From assembly GCA_016720595.1 (NCBI GenBank), contig JADKKI010000072.1, forward strand, positions 1 through 64,000: DNA of 64,000 nt, written 5' to 3'. The position numbers and the translations under genes were made by a program. This DNA is from Myxococcales bacterium. GTDB taxonomy: Bacteria; Myxococcota_A; Polyangia; Haliangiales; Haliangiaceae. Below, piece after piece: positions 26,206 to 34,416 of the stretch. The notes beneath the pieces were generated by a model that was given only the letters and a program-made list of their open reading frames with translations, searched no databases and was not told the DNA's origin. Each line of letters opens with the position of its first letter. Positions within the stretch are counted from its first letter, which is position 1.

Positions 26206-27180
26206 TCAGGGCGCGGGCAGCAGCACCTTGTTGATGACGTGGATGACGCCGTTGGACGTCAACACGTCAGTTCCCACGATCTTCGCGGTCCGGCTGCGAG
26301 CATCGGTGATGTCGAGAGCCGGGCTGACCGAGAACGTGCCGGTCTGCACGGTCGCGATCGGCGCGCCGACCGGGACGTCCGCCTTGAACACGCGCCCTGC
26401 CACGACATGGTAGGTCAGCACCTTGGTGAGCAGCGGCTTGTTCGCGAGCAGCTCCGCCTTGGTGACGTTGAGCTCGGTCAGCAAGGCCGCGAACGCGGCG
26501 TCGGTCGGGGCGAACACCGTGAACGGGCCCGCGCCGCTCAGCGTGGTCGCGAGATCGGCGGCGACCACGGCCTCGACCAGGATGCCGAACTCGCTGGGGT
26601 TCGCCGCGGCCAGGGCCTGGGCGGTCTGGACGACGTTCTTGTCGGCGGGGAGGATCACCTTGTCGATCAGGTGAACGACGCCGTTGCTGGCCTCGATATC
26701 GGTGGCGGTGATCTTCGCGAGCCGGTTGCGGCCGTCGGTGATCGTCGGCGGTGACCCGCTGTCGATCTTGAACACGCTCCCTTCCGCGCTGGTGATCGGC
26801 TTGCCGAACGGAATGCCGGCCGCGTTCACGGTGCTCGTCAGCACGTGGTACTGGAGCACGCTACGCAGCAGCGGCTTGTTGGCGGCCGTCAGCAGGGCGG
26901 CGCCCGTCGCCCCGGGCGTTCCGGTGAGCTCTACTGCGAGCGCGTCGAACGCCTCGTTGGTCGGCGCGAACACCGTCAGCGTGCCCGGGTTGGCGAGCAG
27001 GTTGACCAGGTCGTCGTTGTCGCTGGCGAACTGAACGGCGGCGACCAGGGTCGACAGAGAGGGTGTGGCCTGGGCCGTCTCGACGATCGATCCAGGCTGG
27101 GTGACGGCCGGGTCGTCGTCGTCACCGCAGCCAGCGGCGAGGGTCGCGAGGGCGAGGAGAGAGGCGGAGGTGAGGCGCAT
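26206..27180 (-). CDS. lipoprotein with two fasciclin (FAS1) domains
   Basis: ATG 27180; signal MRLTSASLLALATLAAGCGD with lipobox LAAGC. Two FAS1 repeats: residues ~30-180 (TLTVFAPTNEAFDALAVELT, LLRSVLQYHVLTSTVNAAGI, NGVVHLIDKVILP) and ~185-323 (PFTVFAPTDAAFAALLTELN, LTKVLTYHVVAGRVFKADVP, NGVIHVINKVLLP). FAS1 domains mediate adhesion or ligand binding at the cell surface. An AGGA element 8 nt upstream is a fair ribosome binding site. Same strand as sbtA (111 bp gap) and downstream of the Alx-type gene (100 bp gap), so possibly one operon. Confidence 0.9.
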   Translation of the reverse strand: MRLTSASLLALATLAAGCGDDDDPAVTQPGSIVETAQATPSLSTLVAAVQFASDNDDLVNLLANPGTLTVFAPTNEAFDALAVELTGTPGATGAALLTAANKPLLRSVLQYHVLTSTVNAAGIPFGKPITSAEGSVFKIDSGSPPTITDGRNRLAKITATDIEASNGVVHLIDKVILPADKNVVQTAQALAAANPSEFGILVEAVVAADLATTLSGAGPFTVFAPTDAAFAALLTELNVTKAELLANKPLLTKVLTYHVVAGRVFKADVPVGAPIATVQTGTFSVSPALDITDARSRTAKIVGTDVLTSNGVIHVINKVLLPAP

Positions 27181-27280
27181 GATCTAGTCCTTGGTAAATG
27201 GAAGAGGAGGGGCGTGGAGCAGGTAGGAGTGCGGTCGCCGGAGCTTGGTTACGTCGATCGCGATCGCAACTCGCGATCCG

Positions 27281-28414
27281 TCACAGTGCCGTGTGCGCGG
27301 GGCTCGGCGTCACGGGGGGCTTCGCCTCGCGCCCGGGACGAGTGCTGACCATCGATGCGATCACACCGGCCGCAATGATCAGTGCGATCAGGCCGAGCAT
27401 GTAGAAGTTGAAGTGCTCGCCGAGCCACGCCTTCAGGTACGTGTGCGTCATCATCTTGACGCCGATCGTCATCAGCACGACGGACAGCGACACCTTGAGG
27501 TAGCGGAACCGGTCGATCAGCCCCGCGAGTGCGAAGTACAAGCTGCGCAGGCCGAGGATGGCGAACACGTTGCTGGTGAACACCAGGAACGGGTCGGTGG
27601 TGATCGCGAAGATCGCGGGTATCGAGTCGACGGCGAAGATCACATCGGTGAACTCGACGAGGACGAGGGCGAGAAATAGCGGCGTGACCAGGAGGGCGCC
27701 GCGCTTGGCGCGATCGACCACGCGATCGGTCTCGACCGCTGCGCCGGGCGTCGCGGGCGCGTGGCTGGCGGCGGAACCCGCGCGGACCACGAAGCGTTCG
27801 CCGTGATAGCGCTCGGTCACCGAGAACAGCCGCCGGGTGGCCCGCACGAGGAGGTTGTTCTCGAAGTTGCTCTCGTCGCCGCCGGGGGGCCGTAGCATCT
27901 TGATGCCGGTGAGGATCAGGAACCCGCCGAACACGTAGATGACCCAGCTGAACTTCGTGATCAGCACGGCGCCGACGGCGATCATGACGCCGCGCATGAG
28001 CAGCGCGCCGAGGATGCCCCAGAACAGCACCCGGTGCTGGTAGATGGGCGGCACCGCGAAGAAGCCGAAGATCATCGCGATCACGAAGATGTTGTCGACC
28101 GCGAGCGACTTCTCGACGACGAACCCGGTCAGGTACTTGATCGCCGCGGAGCCGCCATCGTTATAGATCGCGCCGCCATCGCCGTTCACGGGGGCGAGCG
28201 TCATCGCATCGACCCCCGTTCCGAGCCCGAACCAGTGGTGCTCGTACCCGAAGTAGATGAACACCGTGAACAAGAGGCCGAGGCTGATCCACACACCCGA
28301 CCAACCGAGGGCCTCCTTGACGCGCACGACGTGCGCGGTGCGGTGGAACACCCCGAGATCGAGTGCGAGCAAGATCAGGATGAACAGGACGAAGCCGGCA
28401 TAAAGAACTTCCAA
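27281..28414 (-). CDS. Alx/TerC-type membrane protein
   Basis: TTG start at 28414 with a GGAGG site just upstream; 377 residues, seven or more helices. Opens MEVLYAGFVLFILILLALDL; signature FVVEKSLAVDNIFVIAMIFG and VEFTDVIFAVDSIPAIFAIT carry the intramembrane Asp residues; the C-terminus has KAWLGEHFNFYMLGLIALII. A ~40-residue insertion between helices 1 and 2 holds GLGTGVDAMTLAPVNGDG, typical of the longer Alx-type branch. E. coli Alx responds to alkaline pH and manganese. Only ~50 bp separate it from the HPF-like gene, so no yybP-ykoY-type manganese riboswitch fits directly upstream. Confidence 0.85.
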   Translation of the reverse strand: MEVLYAGFVLFILILLALDLGVFHRTAHVVRVKEALGWSGVWISLGLLFTVFIYFGYEHHWFGLGTGVDAMTLAPVNGDGGAIYNDGGSAAIKYLTGFVVEKSLAVDNIFVIAMIFGFFAVPPIYQHRVLFWGILGALLMRGVMIAVGAVLITKFSWVIYVFGGFLILTGIKMLRPPGGDESNFENNLLVRATRRLFSVTERYHGERFVVRAGSAASHAPATPGAAVETDRVVDRAKRGALLVTPLFLALVLVEFTDVIFAVDSIPAIFAITTDPFLVFTSNVFAILGLRSLYFALAGLIDRFRYLKVSLSVVLMTIGVKMMTHTYLKAWLGEHFNFYMLGLIALIIAAGVIASMVSTRPGREAKPPVTPSPAHTAL

Positions 28415-28465
28415 GGTGCCTCCTGGCGGTAGATGGGGCGATCGAATGCGTGGAGCAGGGTGGCG

Positions 28466-28792
28466 TCAGCTGGCGAGCGCTGGCGCGAAGGTTCGTCGGC
28501 GGGCCACCGACCGCGTCACCGCGCGCCCGGCTCGCTCGGCGGCAACCGAGACGGTCGCCAGCACAGCGCTGCCGACGTGCTCGATCACGATCTCGCCCAG
28601 CGCTGGCCCACGGACGTGGATCCGACACTGCTTGTCGTCGCCGCCCTTCGGGCCGTTGATATCGACGATCGCGACGTCGACTGTGCGGATCGCGGTCGAG
28701 AACCGTCCGAGCGCGAAGTCCAGGCGGCGCTGCAGCTGGTCGCGGAGCTCGGGGGTGAGATCGAGGTGACGGGCGCGGATGGTGAGCTTCAT
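28466..28792 (-). CDS. HPF/RaiA-like ribosome hibernation protein
   Basis: ATG 28792 with AGGAG ribosome binding site (28799-28803 region). 108 residues: MKLTIRARHLDLTPELRDQL, RLDFALGRFSTAIRTVDVAI, GDDKQCRIHVRGPALGEIVI, VGSAVLATVSVAAERAGRAV and a basic tail TRSVARRRTFAP. The strand-helix order and the dxTpxLrdxL motif match short HPF proteins that block the 30S decoding site. It heads a leftward gene string with the Alx-type, FAS1 and SbtAB genes. A second, damaged relative lies at 23610. Confidence 0.75.
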   Translation of the reverse strand: MKLTIRARHLDLTPELRDQLQRRLDFALGRFSTAIRTVDVAIVDINGPKGGDDKQCRIHVRGPALGEIVIEHVGSAVLATVSVAAERAGRAVTRSVARRRTFAPALAS

Positions 28793-28919
28793 GGGATCTC
28801 CTTGCCACCTTGGTAAGGCGTCCCCGAGCTCGTGTCCTTCCAGAGGTTTGGCAGCATCGCTGCCGGTTTTTCGAAGCGTCGGCGCCGTAACGGTCTCCCC
28901 CCAGCGGGCTCTAATCGAG

Positions 28920-31199
28920 GTGCCGCGAATCGTCTCGTACGCCCTGTGGGGCTCCCTGGTGCTGGCCACGCTCGGCGTGGCTCAGGCACAGCCGAGTGGT
29001 GCCAGCGCGGCCGCTGAGCAGAACCGTGACGCGCTGACCGGCAGCGTCGTCGACCAGGGGACGGGCGCTCCCGTTCCGGGCGCCATCGTCGCGACCGGCA
29101 GCCTCGAGACCACCAGCGGAGAGGACGGACGGTTCGAGCTCTCCGGTGCGCCCAGCGGCTGGATCGATCTGGTCGTCGTCGCCGATGGGTACGAGCCGCT
29201 CGTCCAGCGCGTGCGACGCGGGTTGCCCGTGCGGTTGCCCCTGACTTCGAGCGGCGAGCTCGGCGGCTCGGAGCTGATCACGATCGAAGAGAAGTTGAAG
29301 CTCGATGGGCAGGCCGCGAGGTATGACGTCGGGCGCGACGTGGTCAGGACCCTGCCAGGCTCGGGCAACGACGCGCTCAAGAGCCTGCAGAGCCTGCCCG
29401 GCGCCGCGCGCGTCCCGTTCGGGCTCGGCGGCCTCGTGCTCCGCGGGTTCGCGCCGCGCGACACCAACGTCTTCCTCGACGGGATCGAGGTGCCGATCCT
29501 CTACCACTTCGGCGGCCTCGCCTCGTTCTTCCCGAGCACGATGATCGAGTCGATGGAGCTCGTGTCCAGTGGCTATGGCTCGCGCTATGGCCGTGGGCAG
29601 GGCGGGCTTGTCGAGCTCCGCTCGCGGTCGGGACGCAGCGATCGGTGGGCGGTGGGGAGCGAGGTGAGTCTGCTCGACGCGAGCGTCCGCGCCGAGGGGC
29701 CCGCCGGCGGGGGCAACGTGTCGCTGGGCATCCGGCGCAGCTTCGTCGACGCCGTGCTCGCAGCGGTCCCGACCGGGGATCTCACGCTCGCCCCGCGCTA
29801 CCTCGATTCGCAGCTGCGCTGGCAATCCCGCTCGGGCAAGCTCACGGCGCTCGTGTTCGGCGCCGACGATGGTATCGGCCTGGGCACCTCGAGCGACCGC
29901 CTCGACGCGCGGCAGTCCTTCGTCCGCGCCGGCCTGCGCTACGCGGAGCGACGCGGTGACCTCGAGCTCTCGGTCGTGCCGTGGCTCGGGTTCGATCGCA
30001 GCGCGATCATCGCCAACGAGAACCGGGTGATCCGGAGCAACGTCACGGCCGCGACCCGCGCCACGGTGCAGCGGAACCTGCAGCACGGGTTCGTCGCCGC
30101 GGGCCTCGACGTGCAGGGCAATCGCTACGGCTACACCCTCGACTCGGACCCGCCCGAGCTGCCGACGGGGATGATGCAGCCTGCACGGCGCGTCGACGGC
30201 GAACGGTGGGCCGCTGACCTCGGTGTGTGGACCGAGGTGTTGCACCGGTTCGCTGGCGACAAGCTCGCGATCCAGCCCGGGCTGCGGGGCGAGCGCTTCG
30301 GGTTGACCGGCGAGTGGGTGCTCGACCCGCGGGTCACGCTCCGCCAGCAGGCGACCGCGAACGTCGCCTTCACGCAGTCGATCGGGCGCTATCACCAGCC
30401 GGCGCTCGCGACCGCGATCGATTACCAGCTCCCCGGTGAGCCGTTCCGCGCGTCCTCGGCGTGGCAGGCGAGCGCCGGGGTCAACGTCGTGTCGCCGATG
30501 CTCGGCGGTGATGTCACGGCGAACGCGTTCGGCGCCACGCTCGACGATCTTCCCGTCGACGTGGTGTCGGGCGCGACCCCGGTCGCGTCACCGGGCAGCC
30601 CCGCGTCGGGCGGAGCCGCCGCGGCCAGCCGACAGTTCACCGAGGAGCAGCTCGGCAGCTACAGCTACCAGGCGAGTCGCGGGCGGGGCCGCACCTATGG
30701 GGTCGAGACGATGGTCCGCCGCCGCGTGGGGCAGATCCAGGGCTGGCTGTCCTACACGTACTCGCGGTCGTATCGTCAGGGGGATCCGTGGGCCCTCGAG
30801 CGCTATGCCCCCTACGTGCTCGATCAGCCGCACGTGCTGACCGCGCTAGCCACCGCTCCGCTCGGAGCACGATGGAGGATCGGCGCCCGAATTCGCTATG
30901 CGAGCGGCAACCCGATCACGCCAACGGCTGGTGCGTTCTTCGACACGGGGGCGCAGCAGTACGTCCCCCTGTCTGGACGGGTGCTGTCGGAGCGCCTCCC
31001 GGCCTTCGTCCAGCTCGACGTCCGGGTCGACCGATCGTGGAAGCGGCCTTGGGGCACGCTCAAGTTGTTTCTCGACGTTCAGAACGTGACCAACCGGGTC
31101 AACCCCGAGGGCGTCTCGTACAACTTCGACTACAGCTCGCGGCAGTACACGCGCGGGCTGCCCATCTTCCCTTCGCTCGGGCTGGAGTACGCGCCATGA
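28920..31199 (+). CDS. TonB-dependent receptor with carboxypeptidase-like N-domain
   Basis: GTG 28920 is preferred over the in-frame ATG at 28779 because it starts a good signal peptide (MPRIVSYALWGSLVLATLGV...AQA). Domains: carboxypeptidase-regulatory-like beta domain ~35-110 (ALTGSVVDQGTGAPVPGAIV, TTSGEDGRFELSGAPSG); plug ~120-230 (LKSLQSLPGAARVPFGLGG, VLRGFAPRDTNVFLDGIEVP, SMELVSSGYGSRYGRGQGG). The barrel then runs to ~760 and ends SLGLEYAP, preceded by LFLDVQNVTNRVNPEGVSYN. Such outer-membrane receptors import siderophores, glycans or peptides using TonB. The substrate is unknown; no TonB/ExbB is nearby. The stop overlaps the next gene's ATG (ATGA). Confidence 0.85.
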   Translation: MPRIVSYALWGSLVLATLGVAQAQPSGASAAAEQNRDALTGSVVDQGTGAPVPGAIVATGSLETTSGEDGRFELSGAPSGWIDLVVVADGYEPLVQRVRRGLPVRLPLTSSGELGGSELITIEEKLKLDGQAARYDVGRDVVRTLPGSGNDALKSLQSLPGAARVPFGLGGLVLRGFAPRDTNVFLDGIEVPILYHFGGLASFFPSTMIESMELVSSGYGSRYGRGQGGLVELRSRSGRSDRWAVGSEVSLLDASVRAEGPAGGGNVSLGIRRSFVDAVLAAVPTGDLTLAPRYLDSQLRWQSRSGKLTALVFGADDGIGLGTSSDRLDARQSFVRAGLRYAERRGDLELSVVPWLGFDRSAIIANENRVIRSNVTAATRATVQRNLQHGFVAAGLDVQGNRYGYTLDSDPPELPTGMMQPARRVDGERWAADLGVWTEVLHRFAGDKLAIQPGLRGERFGLTGEWVLDPRVTLRQQATANVAFTQSIGRYHQPALATAIDYQLPGEPFRASSAWQASAGVNVVSPMLGGDVTANAFGATLDDLPVDVVSGATPVASPGSPASGGAAAASRQFTEEQLGSYSYQASRGRGRTYGVETMVRRRVGQIQGWLSYTYSRSYRQGDPWALERYAPYVLDQPHVLTALATAPLGARWRIGARIRYASGNPITPTAGAFFDTGAQQYVPLSGRVLSERLPAFVQLDVRVDRSWKRPWGTLKLFLDVQNVTNRVNPEGVSYNFDYSSRQYTRGLPIFPSLGLEYAP

Positions 31200-32086
31200 G
31201 GAACGTCGAGCGTGGCTTCGTGCTCGCGTTGCTCGCCGTGCTCGCGGCGTGCGGCGACGACGGCGTCGATCCGATCACCAAGATCACCGCACCGCGCGTG
31301 CTCGCGATCACCGCGGAGCCATCGGCGTTGGCGCTCGAGGGCGAGCTCGAGCTGATCGCGCTGACCGTCGACCCGGATGGGCCGCGGAGCGGGATCGGTG
31401 CCAGCGCGCCGCTCGGCGGGCACGCGGTGGACGCCGTGCGAATGCGGGCGTGTGCGCCCTGGAAGTTCATCGCCGATCCCGCGCGCGATTGTGTCGGTGA
31501 CGACGCCTTGGCGCTCGAGAGTGACGCCGCTGGTCGCATCGTGATCTCTGCAGCGAAGCTCGCGGCGGCGTTCCCTTCGCCGCCCGGCGTCCCCGCGCCA
31601 CCCGATCCATGGCGAGCGGCCCTCGCCGCAGGTGTCACGCTGCGGATCCCGATCATCGCGGAGATCGACGTCGACGGGCGGACCCTGGTCGCGCGACGAG
31701 ACATCGATGTGGTCGAGACGGCGAACCAGCGCCAGAACCCGCGACTCGCGGAGATCCGGTTCGACGGAATCTCGACCACGACCTTGCGCGCCGGCCAGCG
31801 CTACGTGCTGACCGCGATGGTGGACCGGGCGAGCCTCGATGCGCGCCCAGATGCCGATCCAGCTGGCGCGCTCGAGCAGGTTGTTTGTAATTTCTACAGC
31901 CCGTCGGGGGACCTCGACGAACCGGCCGCCGACGTCGAAGACCCCGACGCGCTCTCGCCGGAGACGAGTGCCATCGCGTTCACGGCCGGGCTCCCGGGGA
32001 ACACCTGGTTGTTCATCGTCGCCACGGACGAGACCGGTGGCATGAGCGCGAAGTCGGTCCCCTTGACCATCGCAGCGGGGGACTGA
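31196..32086 (+). CDS. lipoprotein partner of TonB receptor
   Basis: ATG 31196, overlapping the receptor stop by 4 bases. Signal MRNVERGFVLALLAVLAACG with LAAC lipobox; 296 residues. Tandem Ig-like beta domains are suggested by PRVLAITAEPSALALEGELE, LRIPIIAEIDVDGRTLVARR, TTTLRAGQRYVLTAMVDRAS and TWLFIVATDETGGMSAKSVP. Position and overlap suggest a surface-exposed or periplasmic accessory of the receptor, as SusD-like or HmuY-like proteins are elsewhere, but it resembles neither. The function is not recognised. Confidence 0.65.
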   Translation: MRNVERGFVLALLAVLAACGDDGVDPITKITAPRVLAITAEPSALALEGELELIALTVDPDGPRSGIGASAPLGGHAVDAVRMRACAPWKFIADPARDCVGDDALALESDAAGRIVISAAKLAAAFPSPPGVPAPPDPWRAALAAGVTLRIPIIAEIDVDGRTLVARRDIDVVETANQRQNPRLAEIRFDGISTTTLRAGQRYVLTAMVDRASLDARPDADPAGALEQVVCNFYSPSGDLDEPAADVEDPDALSPETSAIAFTAGLPGNTWLFIVATDETGGMSAKSVPLTIAAGD

Positions 32087-32120
32087 CTCGTTGCGGGCGA
32101 CGGGCCGCGCGAGGCCCTGG

Positions 32121-32708
32121 CTACTTGCAGTTCTCGAACTCGACGTAGCCGTGGACCATGTTGTCGCGGAACCGACAGTCGAGATCGACGAAGCCGTCCC
32201 ACGCGGTGGGATCGCGATCGTTCTTGCGGACGGACACCTCGCGCTGCCGGCAGTGCGTGCGCTCGAGCGTGAGCGCGCCGGTCGGGGTCTCGATCTCCAC
32301 GTCGTTGCCGATGATGCCGACGGAGTGGTCGTCCTTGCCGACCGACGTCAGCTCCACGCCGATCTCGCGCGGGATGCAGCGCGTGGCCTTCATCATCCAG
32401 TGCCCGACCTCCGGCCCATCCGCGAACACCACCCCCACGACCTTGGGGTAGACCTTGGGCGGCGGAGGTTGGAGCACCACGGGCTCGACGGTGCAGCGGC
32501 CGATCGCCAGCCCGGCGGCGCCGAGCCCGAGGGCCGCGAGCACGATGGCACCGAGCAGCATCGCGCGCTTGCGCGGCCCGCCGAGCCACTCCTTCGCAGC
32601 GGCGAGCTCGGCCGCGAGGCGCTCGTTCTCGGCGGCGAGCTGGGCGGCCTCGCGCACGGCCGCGTCGGCGCGTGCGATCGCGGCGTCGTGGTCATCGCGA
32701 TAGGACAT
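32121..32708 (-). CDS. membrane-anchored protein with N-terminal coiled coil
   Basis: ATG 32708, 195 residues. Residues 5-45 are a charged coiled coil (AAQLAAENERLAAELAAAKE); one membrane helix follows at ~50-72 (MLLGAIVLAALGLGAAGLAI), and the periplasmic part is beta-rich with Cys pairs (KATRCIPREIG, ERTHCRQREVS, VDLDCRFRDNM, YVEFENCK). No family recognised. It converges on the receptor-lipoprotein pair and is transcribed from its own promoter. Confidence 0.65.
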   Translation of the reverse strand: MSYRDDHDAAIARADAAVREAAQLAAENERLAAELAAAKEWLGGPRKRAMLLGAIVLAALGLGAAGLAIGRCTVEPVVLQPPPPKVYPKVVGVVFADGPEVGHWMMKATRCIPREIGVELTSVGKDDHSVGIIGNDVEIETPTGALTLERTHCRQREVSVRKNDRDPTAWDGFVDLDCRFRDNMVHGYVEFENCK

Positions 32709-32713
32709 GCCTC

Positions 32714-32719
32714 ACTATA
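32714..32719 (-). promoter_or_regulatory. candidate -10 box, leaderless start
   Basis: TATAGT on the minus strand ends 5 nt before the ATG at 32708, the best match to TATAAT in the window. Confidence 0.45.
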
Positions 32720-32801
32720 GTCGCAGAAGCGGCGGTCGCTCTCGGTGTTGTGTGAGTCTCGTCGCAGCGCAACCGGCGCTCGCGAACGCTGTCCAAGAGT
32801 C

Positions 32802-33692
32802 ATGAGCGTCAAGGTCTGGCTTGGCGGCATGGTGGTCGCCTCGGTGCTGGTGATCGCGACCTCGTCGCGGCGAGCGCCCGCGGCCAGGGCGATCGTCCAG
32901 CCGCCGCCGGAGTCGCCGTGGCTGTCCCGGGAGGCGGCGGCGCAGATCTTCGGCCCGGAGGGGCGGATGGGGCCGCTGTTCGAATCGGCGTGGATCGGTG
33001 CCCCGGCGCCGTCGCCCGCGGTGCGGAGCCGGATCGCTGCGTTCGCGCACGCGAACAACGTCAAGATCGACTTCGAGCTCGCCGACGGCTACGTGGCGGC
33101 CGTGCGGTTCGACGTCACGTTCGGCGGATGCTGCGGTTACGAAGGAGTGGACGTGCTCGCGCGGCGGATCGGCCGCCCGAAGACGTGGACATGCGGCTGG
33201 GACAAGGACTGGCTCGATGACTGGGCGAGTGTCGGCGAGGACGGCGTCTATGTTCGCGGGCACGTGCGGGTCAACCGGCTCCAGGTCCGCTGGGAGCACC
33301 AGGTCCCGCTCGACGAACTCGTCGAGAGGGCGGACCAGTTGCTCGGCGCCAACCGGGCCACCGTCGCTGCGCGGGCGGGTGATCGCTGGCTCGAGATCGA
33401 GCCGAGCCGCCAGTTCATGCTCGAGGTGCCCTATCGGATCGACCCGTATCAGGTGCGCTATCCCGACGACCTCGGGCTGCGGCTCGTCGCAGGGAGCGGG
33501 CGGATCGTCGAGGTCTCGTTCACGGTCCGCGGCTATGACGAGGCGGCCGTGGACGACATGCGCAAGGTGCTCCGCGCGCGCTGGGGACGCCCCCGCGTGG
33601 GCGATGACGTGTGGACCTGGCACAAGCCCGATCGGACCGTCACCGCGGCCCTCGATTCCTCGGCGACCAGGGTCACCCTCTCGCTACGCTGA
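32802..33692 (+). CDS. hypothetical membrane-anchored protein
   Basis: ATG 32802, 296 residues. N-terminal hydrophobic helix (VWLGGMVVASVLVIATSS) acts as signal anchor. The mature part contains a repeated fold: FELADGYVAAVRFDVTFGGC (with GGCCGYEGVDVLARRIGRPK) and later LRLVAGSGRIVEVSFTVRGY (with RKVLRARWGRPRVGDDVWTW). Both halves end in a RxGRP motif followed by a Trp-rich strand, so it may be an internal duplication. No function recognised. It is followed by 70 bp carrying the TetR operators. Confidence 0.6.
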   Translation: MSVKVWLGGMVVASVLVIATSSRRAPAARAIVQPPPESPWLSREAAAQIFGPEGRMGPLFESAWIGAPAPSPAVRSRIAAFAHANNVKIDFELADGYVAAVRFDVTFGGCCGYEGVDVLARRIGRPKTWTCGWDKDWLDDWASVGEDGVYVRGHVRVNRLQVRWEHQVPLDELVERADQLLGANRATVAARAGDRWLEIEPSRQFMLEVPYRIDPYQVRYPDDLGLRLVAGSGRIVEVSFTVRGYDEAAVDDMRKVLRARWGRPRVGDDVWTWHKPDRTVTAALDSSATRVTLSLR

Positions 33693-33717
33693 CCGCACGG
33701 GCAGGGCTGGGCGTGCG

Positions 33718-33785
33718 GAACGACCGTTCTGCGCCCGTGACACGGACGTGTCCTCGTGAGATATGGGCCAGGTGAACGATCGTTC
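33718..33785 (+). promoter_or_regulatory. TetR operator region with three palindromes
   Basis: Two near-identical 12 bp palindromes, GAACGACCGTTC (33718-33729) and GAACGATCGTTC (33774-33785), flank a third inverted repeat, GACACG-GA-CGTGTC (33739-33752). The second GAACG site lies over the first codons of the downstream TetR gene. This is the layout of an autoregulated TetR operator. Confidence 0.6.
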
Positions 33786-34416
33786 TGAGGCGACTCGCCT
33801 CCCTGAGGCCCGCGCGGCCAAGCTCCCGCCCGATGCCGTCCTCGAGCCCGCCAAGCGCCGGATCCTCGAGATCGCGCTGCGGATGTTCGCGATGCACGGG
33901 TTTCACGGCACCTCGATGCGCGATCTCGCCAAGGCCATCGAGCTCGCGCCAAGTGCCCTCTATGCGTCGTTCCCCTCGAAGGAGCACGTGCTCGCGGAGC
34001 TCGTCCGTCTCGGCCACGAGGCCCACCTCGCGATGTTCCGCAAGGCGGTGCTCGATGGTGGATCGGACCCCGCCGATCAACTCCGCGCGCTGGTCCATGC
34101 CAACGCCGTGATGCACGCGACCTATCCGCACCTCGCGGTCGTCGTGAATGACGAGATGCACGTCCTCAACGCGGAGCTCGCCGCGCCCGGCCTCGCGCTG
34201 CGCCGTCAGGGGATCGCGATGCTGATGGACATCATCGAGCGCGGGATCGCGATGAAGCGGTTCGCGGCCCGCCATCCGGTGGTCACCGCCGGCGCGATCG
34301 GTGCGATGGCGCTGCGCATCCCGCACTGGTTCGGCCCCTCCGTCGGCATCACCGTCGACGAGCTCGCCGCGGCGCAGGCCGCGCTCGCGCTCGACATGGT
34401 GGGAGTCGCACGATGA
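33763..34416 (+). CDS. TetR/AcrR-family transcriptional regulator
   Basis: ATG 33763, 217 residues; an in-frame GTG at 33772 is an alternative start. HTH at ~residues 35-75: AKRRILEIALRMFAMHGFHG then TSMRDLAKAIELAPSALYAS and FPSKEHVLAELV. The ligand-binding C-terminal domain is TetR_C-like (VVVNDEMHVLNAELAAPGLA, IPHWFGPSVGITVDELAAAQ). Closest in style to regulators of fatty-acid or acyl-CoA genes, but the ligand is not determinable. The stop overlaps the next gene (ATGA, 34413-34416), so the regulator and the esterase form an autoregulated operon. Confidence 0.85.
   Translation: MGQVNDRSEATRLPEARAAKLPPDAVLEPAKRRILEIALRMFAMHGFHGTSMRDLAKAIELAPSALYASFPSKEHVLAELVRLGHEAHLAMFRKAVLDGGSDPADQLRALVHANAVMHATYPHLAVVVNDEMHVLNAELAAPGLALRRQGIAMLMDIIERGIAMKRFAARHPVVTAGAIGAMALRIPHWFGPSVGITVDELAAAQAALALDMVGVAR

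Noticed and set aside
28415..28465. yybP-ykoY-type manganese riboswitch upstream of the Alx-type gene
   Set aside because: The interval to the HPF gene is only about 50 bp, too short for the ~100 nt aptamer, and no matching stems are seen.
28779..28919. Upstream start for the TonB receptor
   Set aside because: It would overlap the divergent HPF gene and place the signal peptide internally; GTG 28920 fits better.
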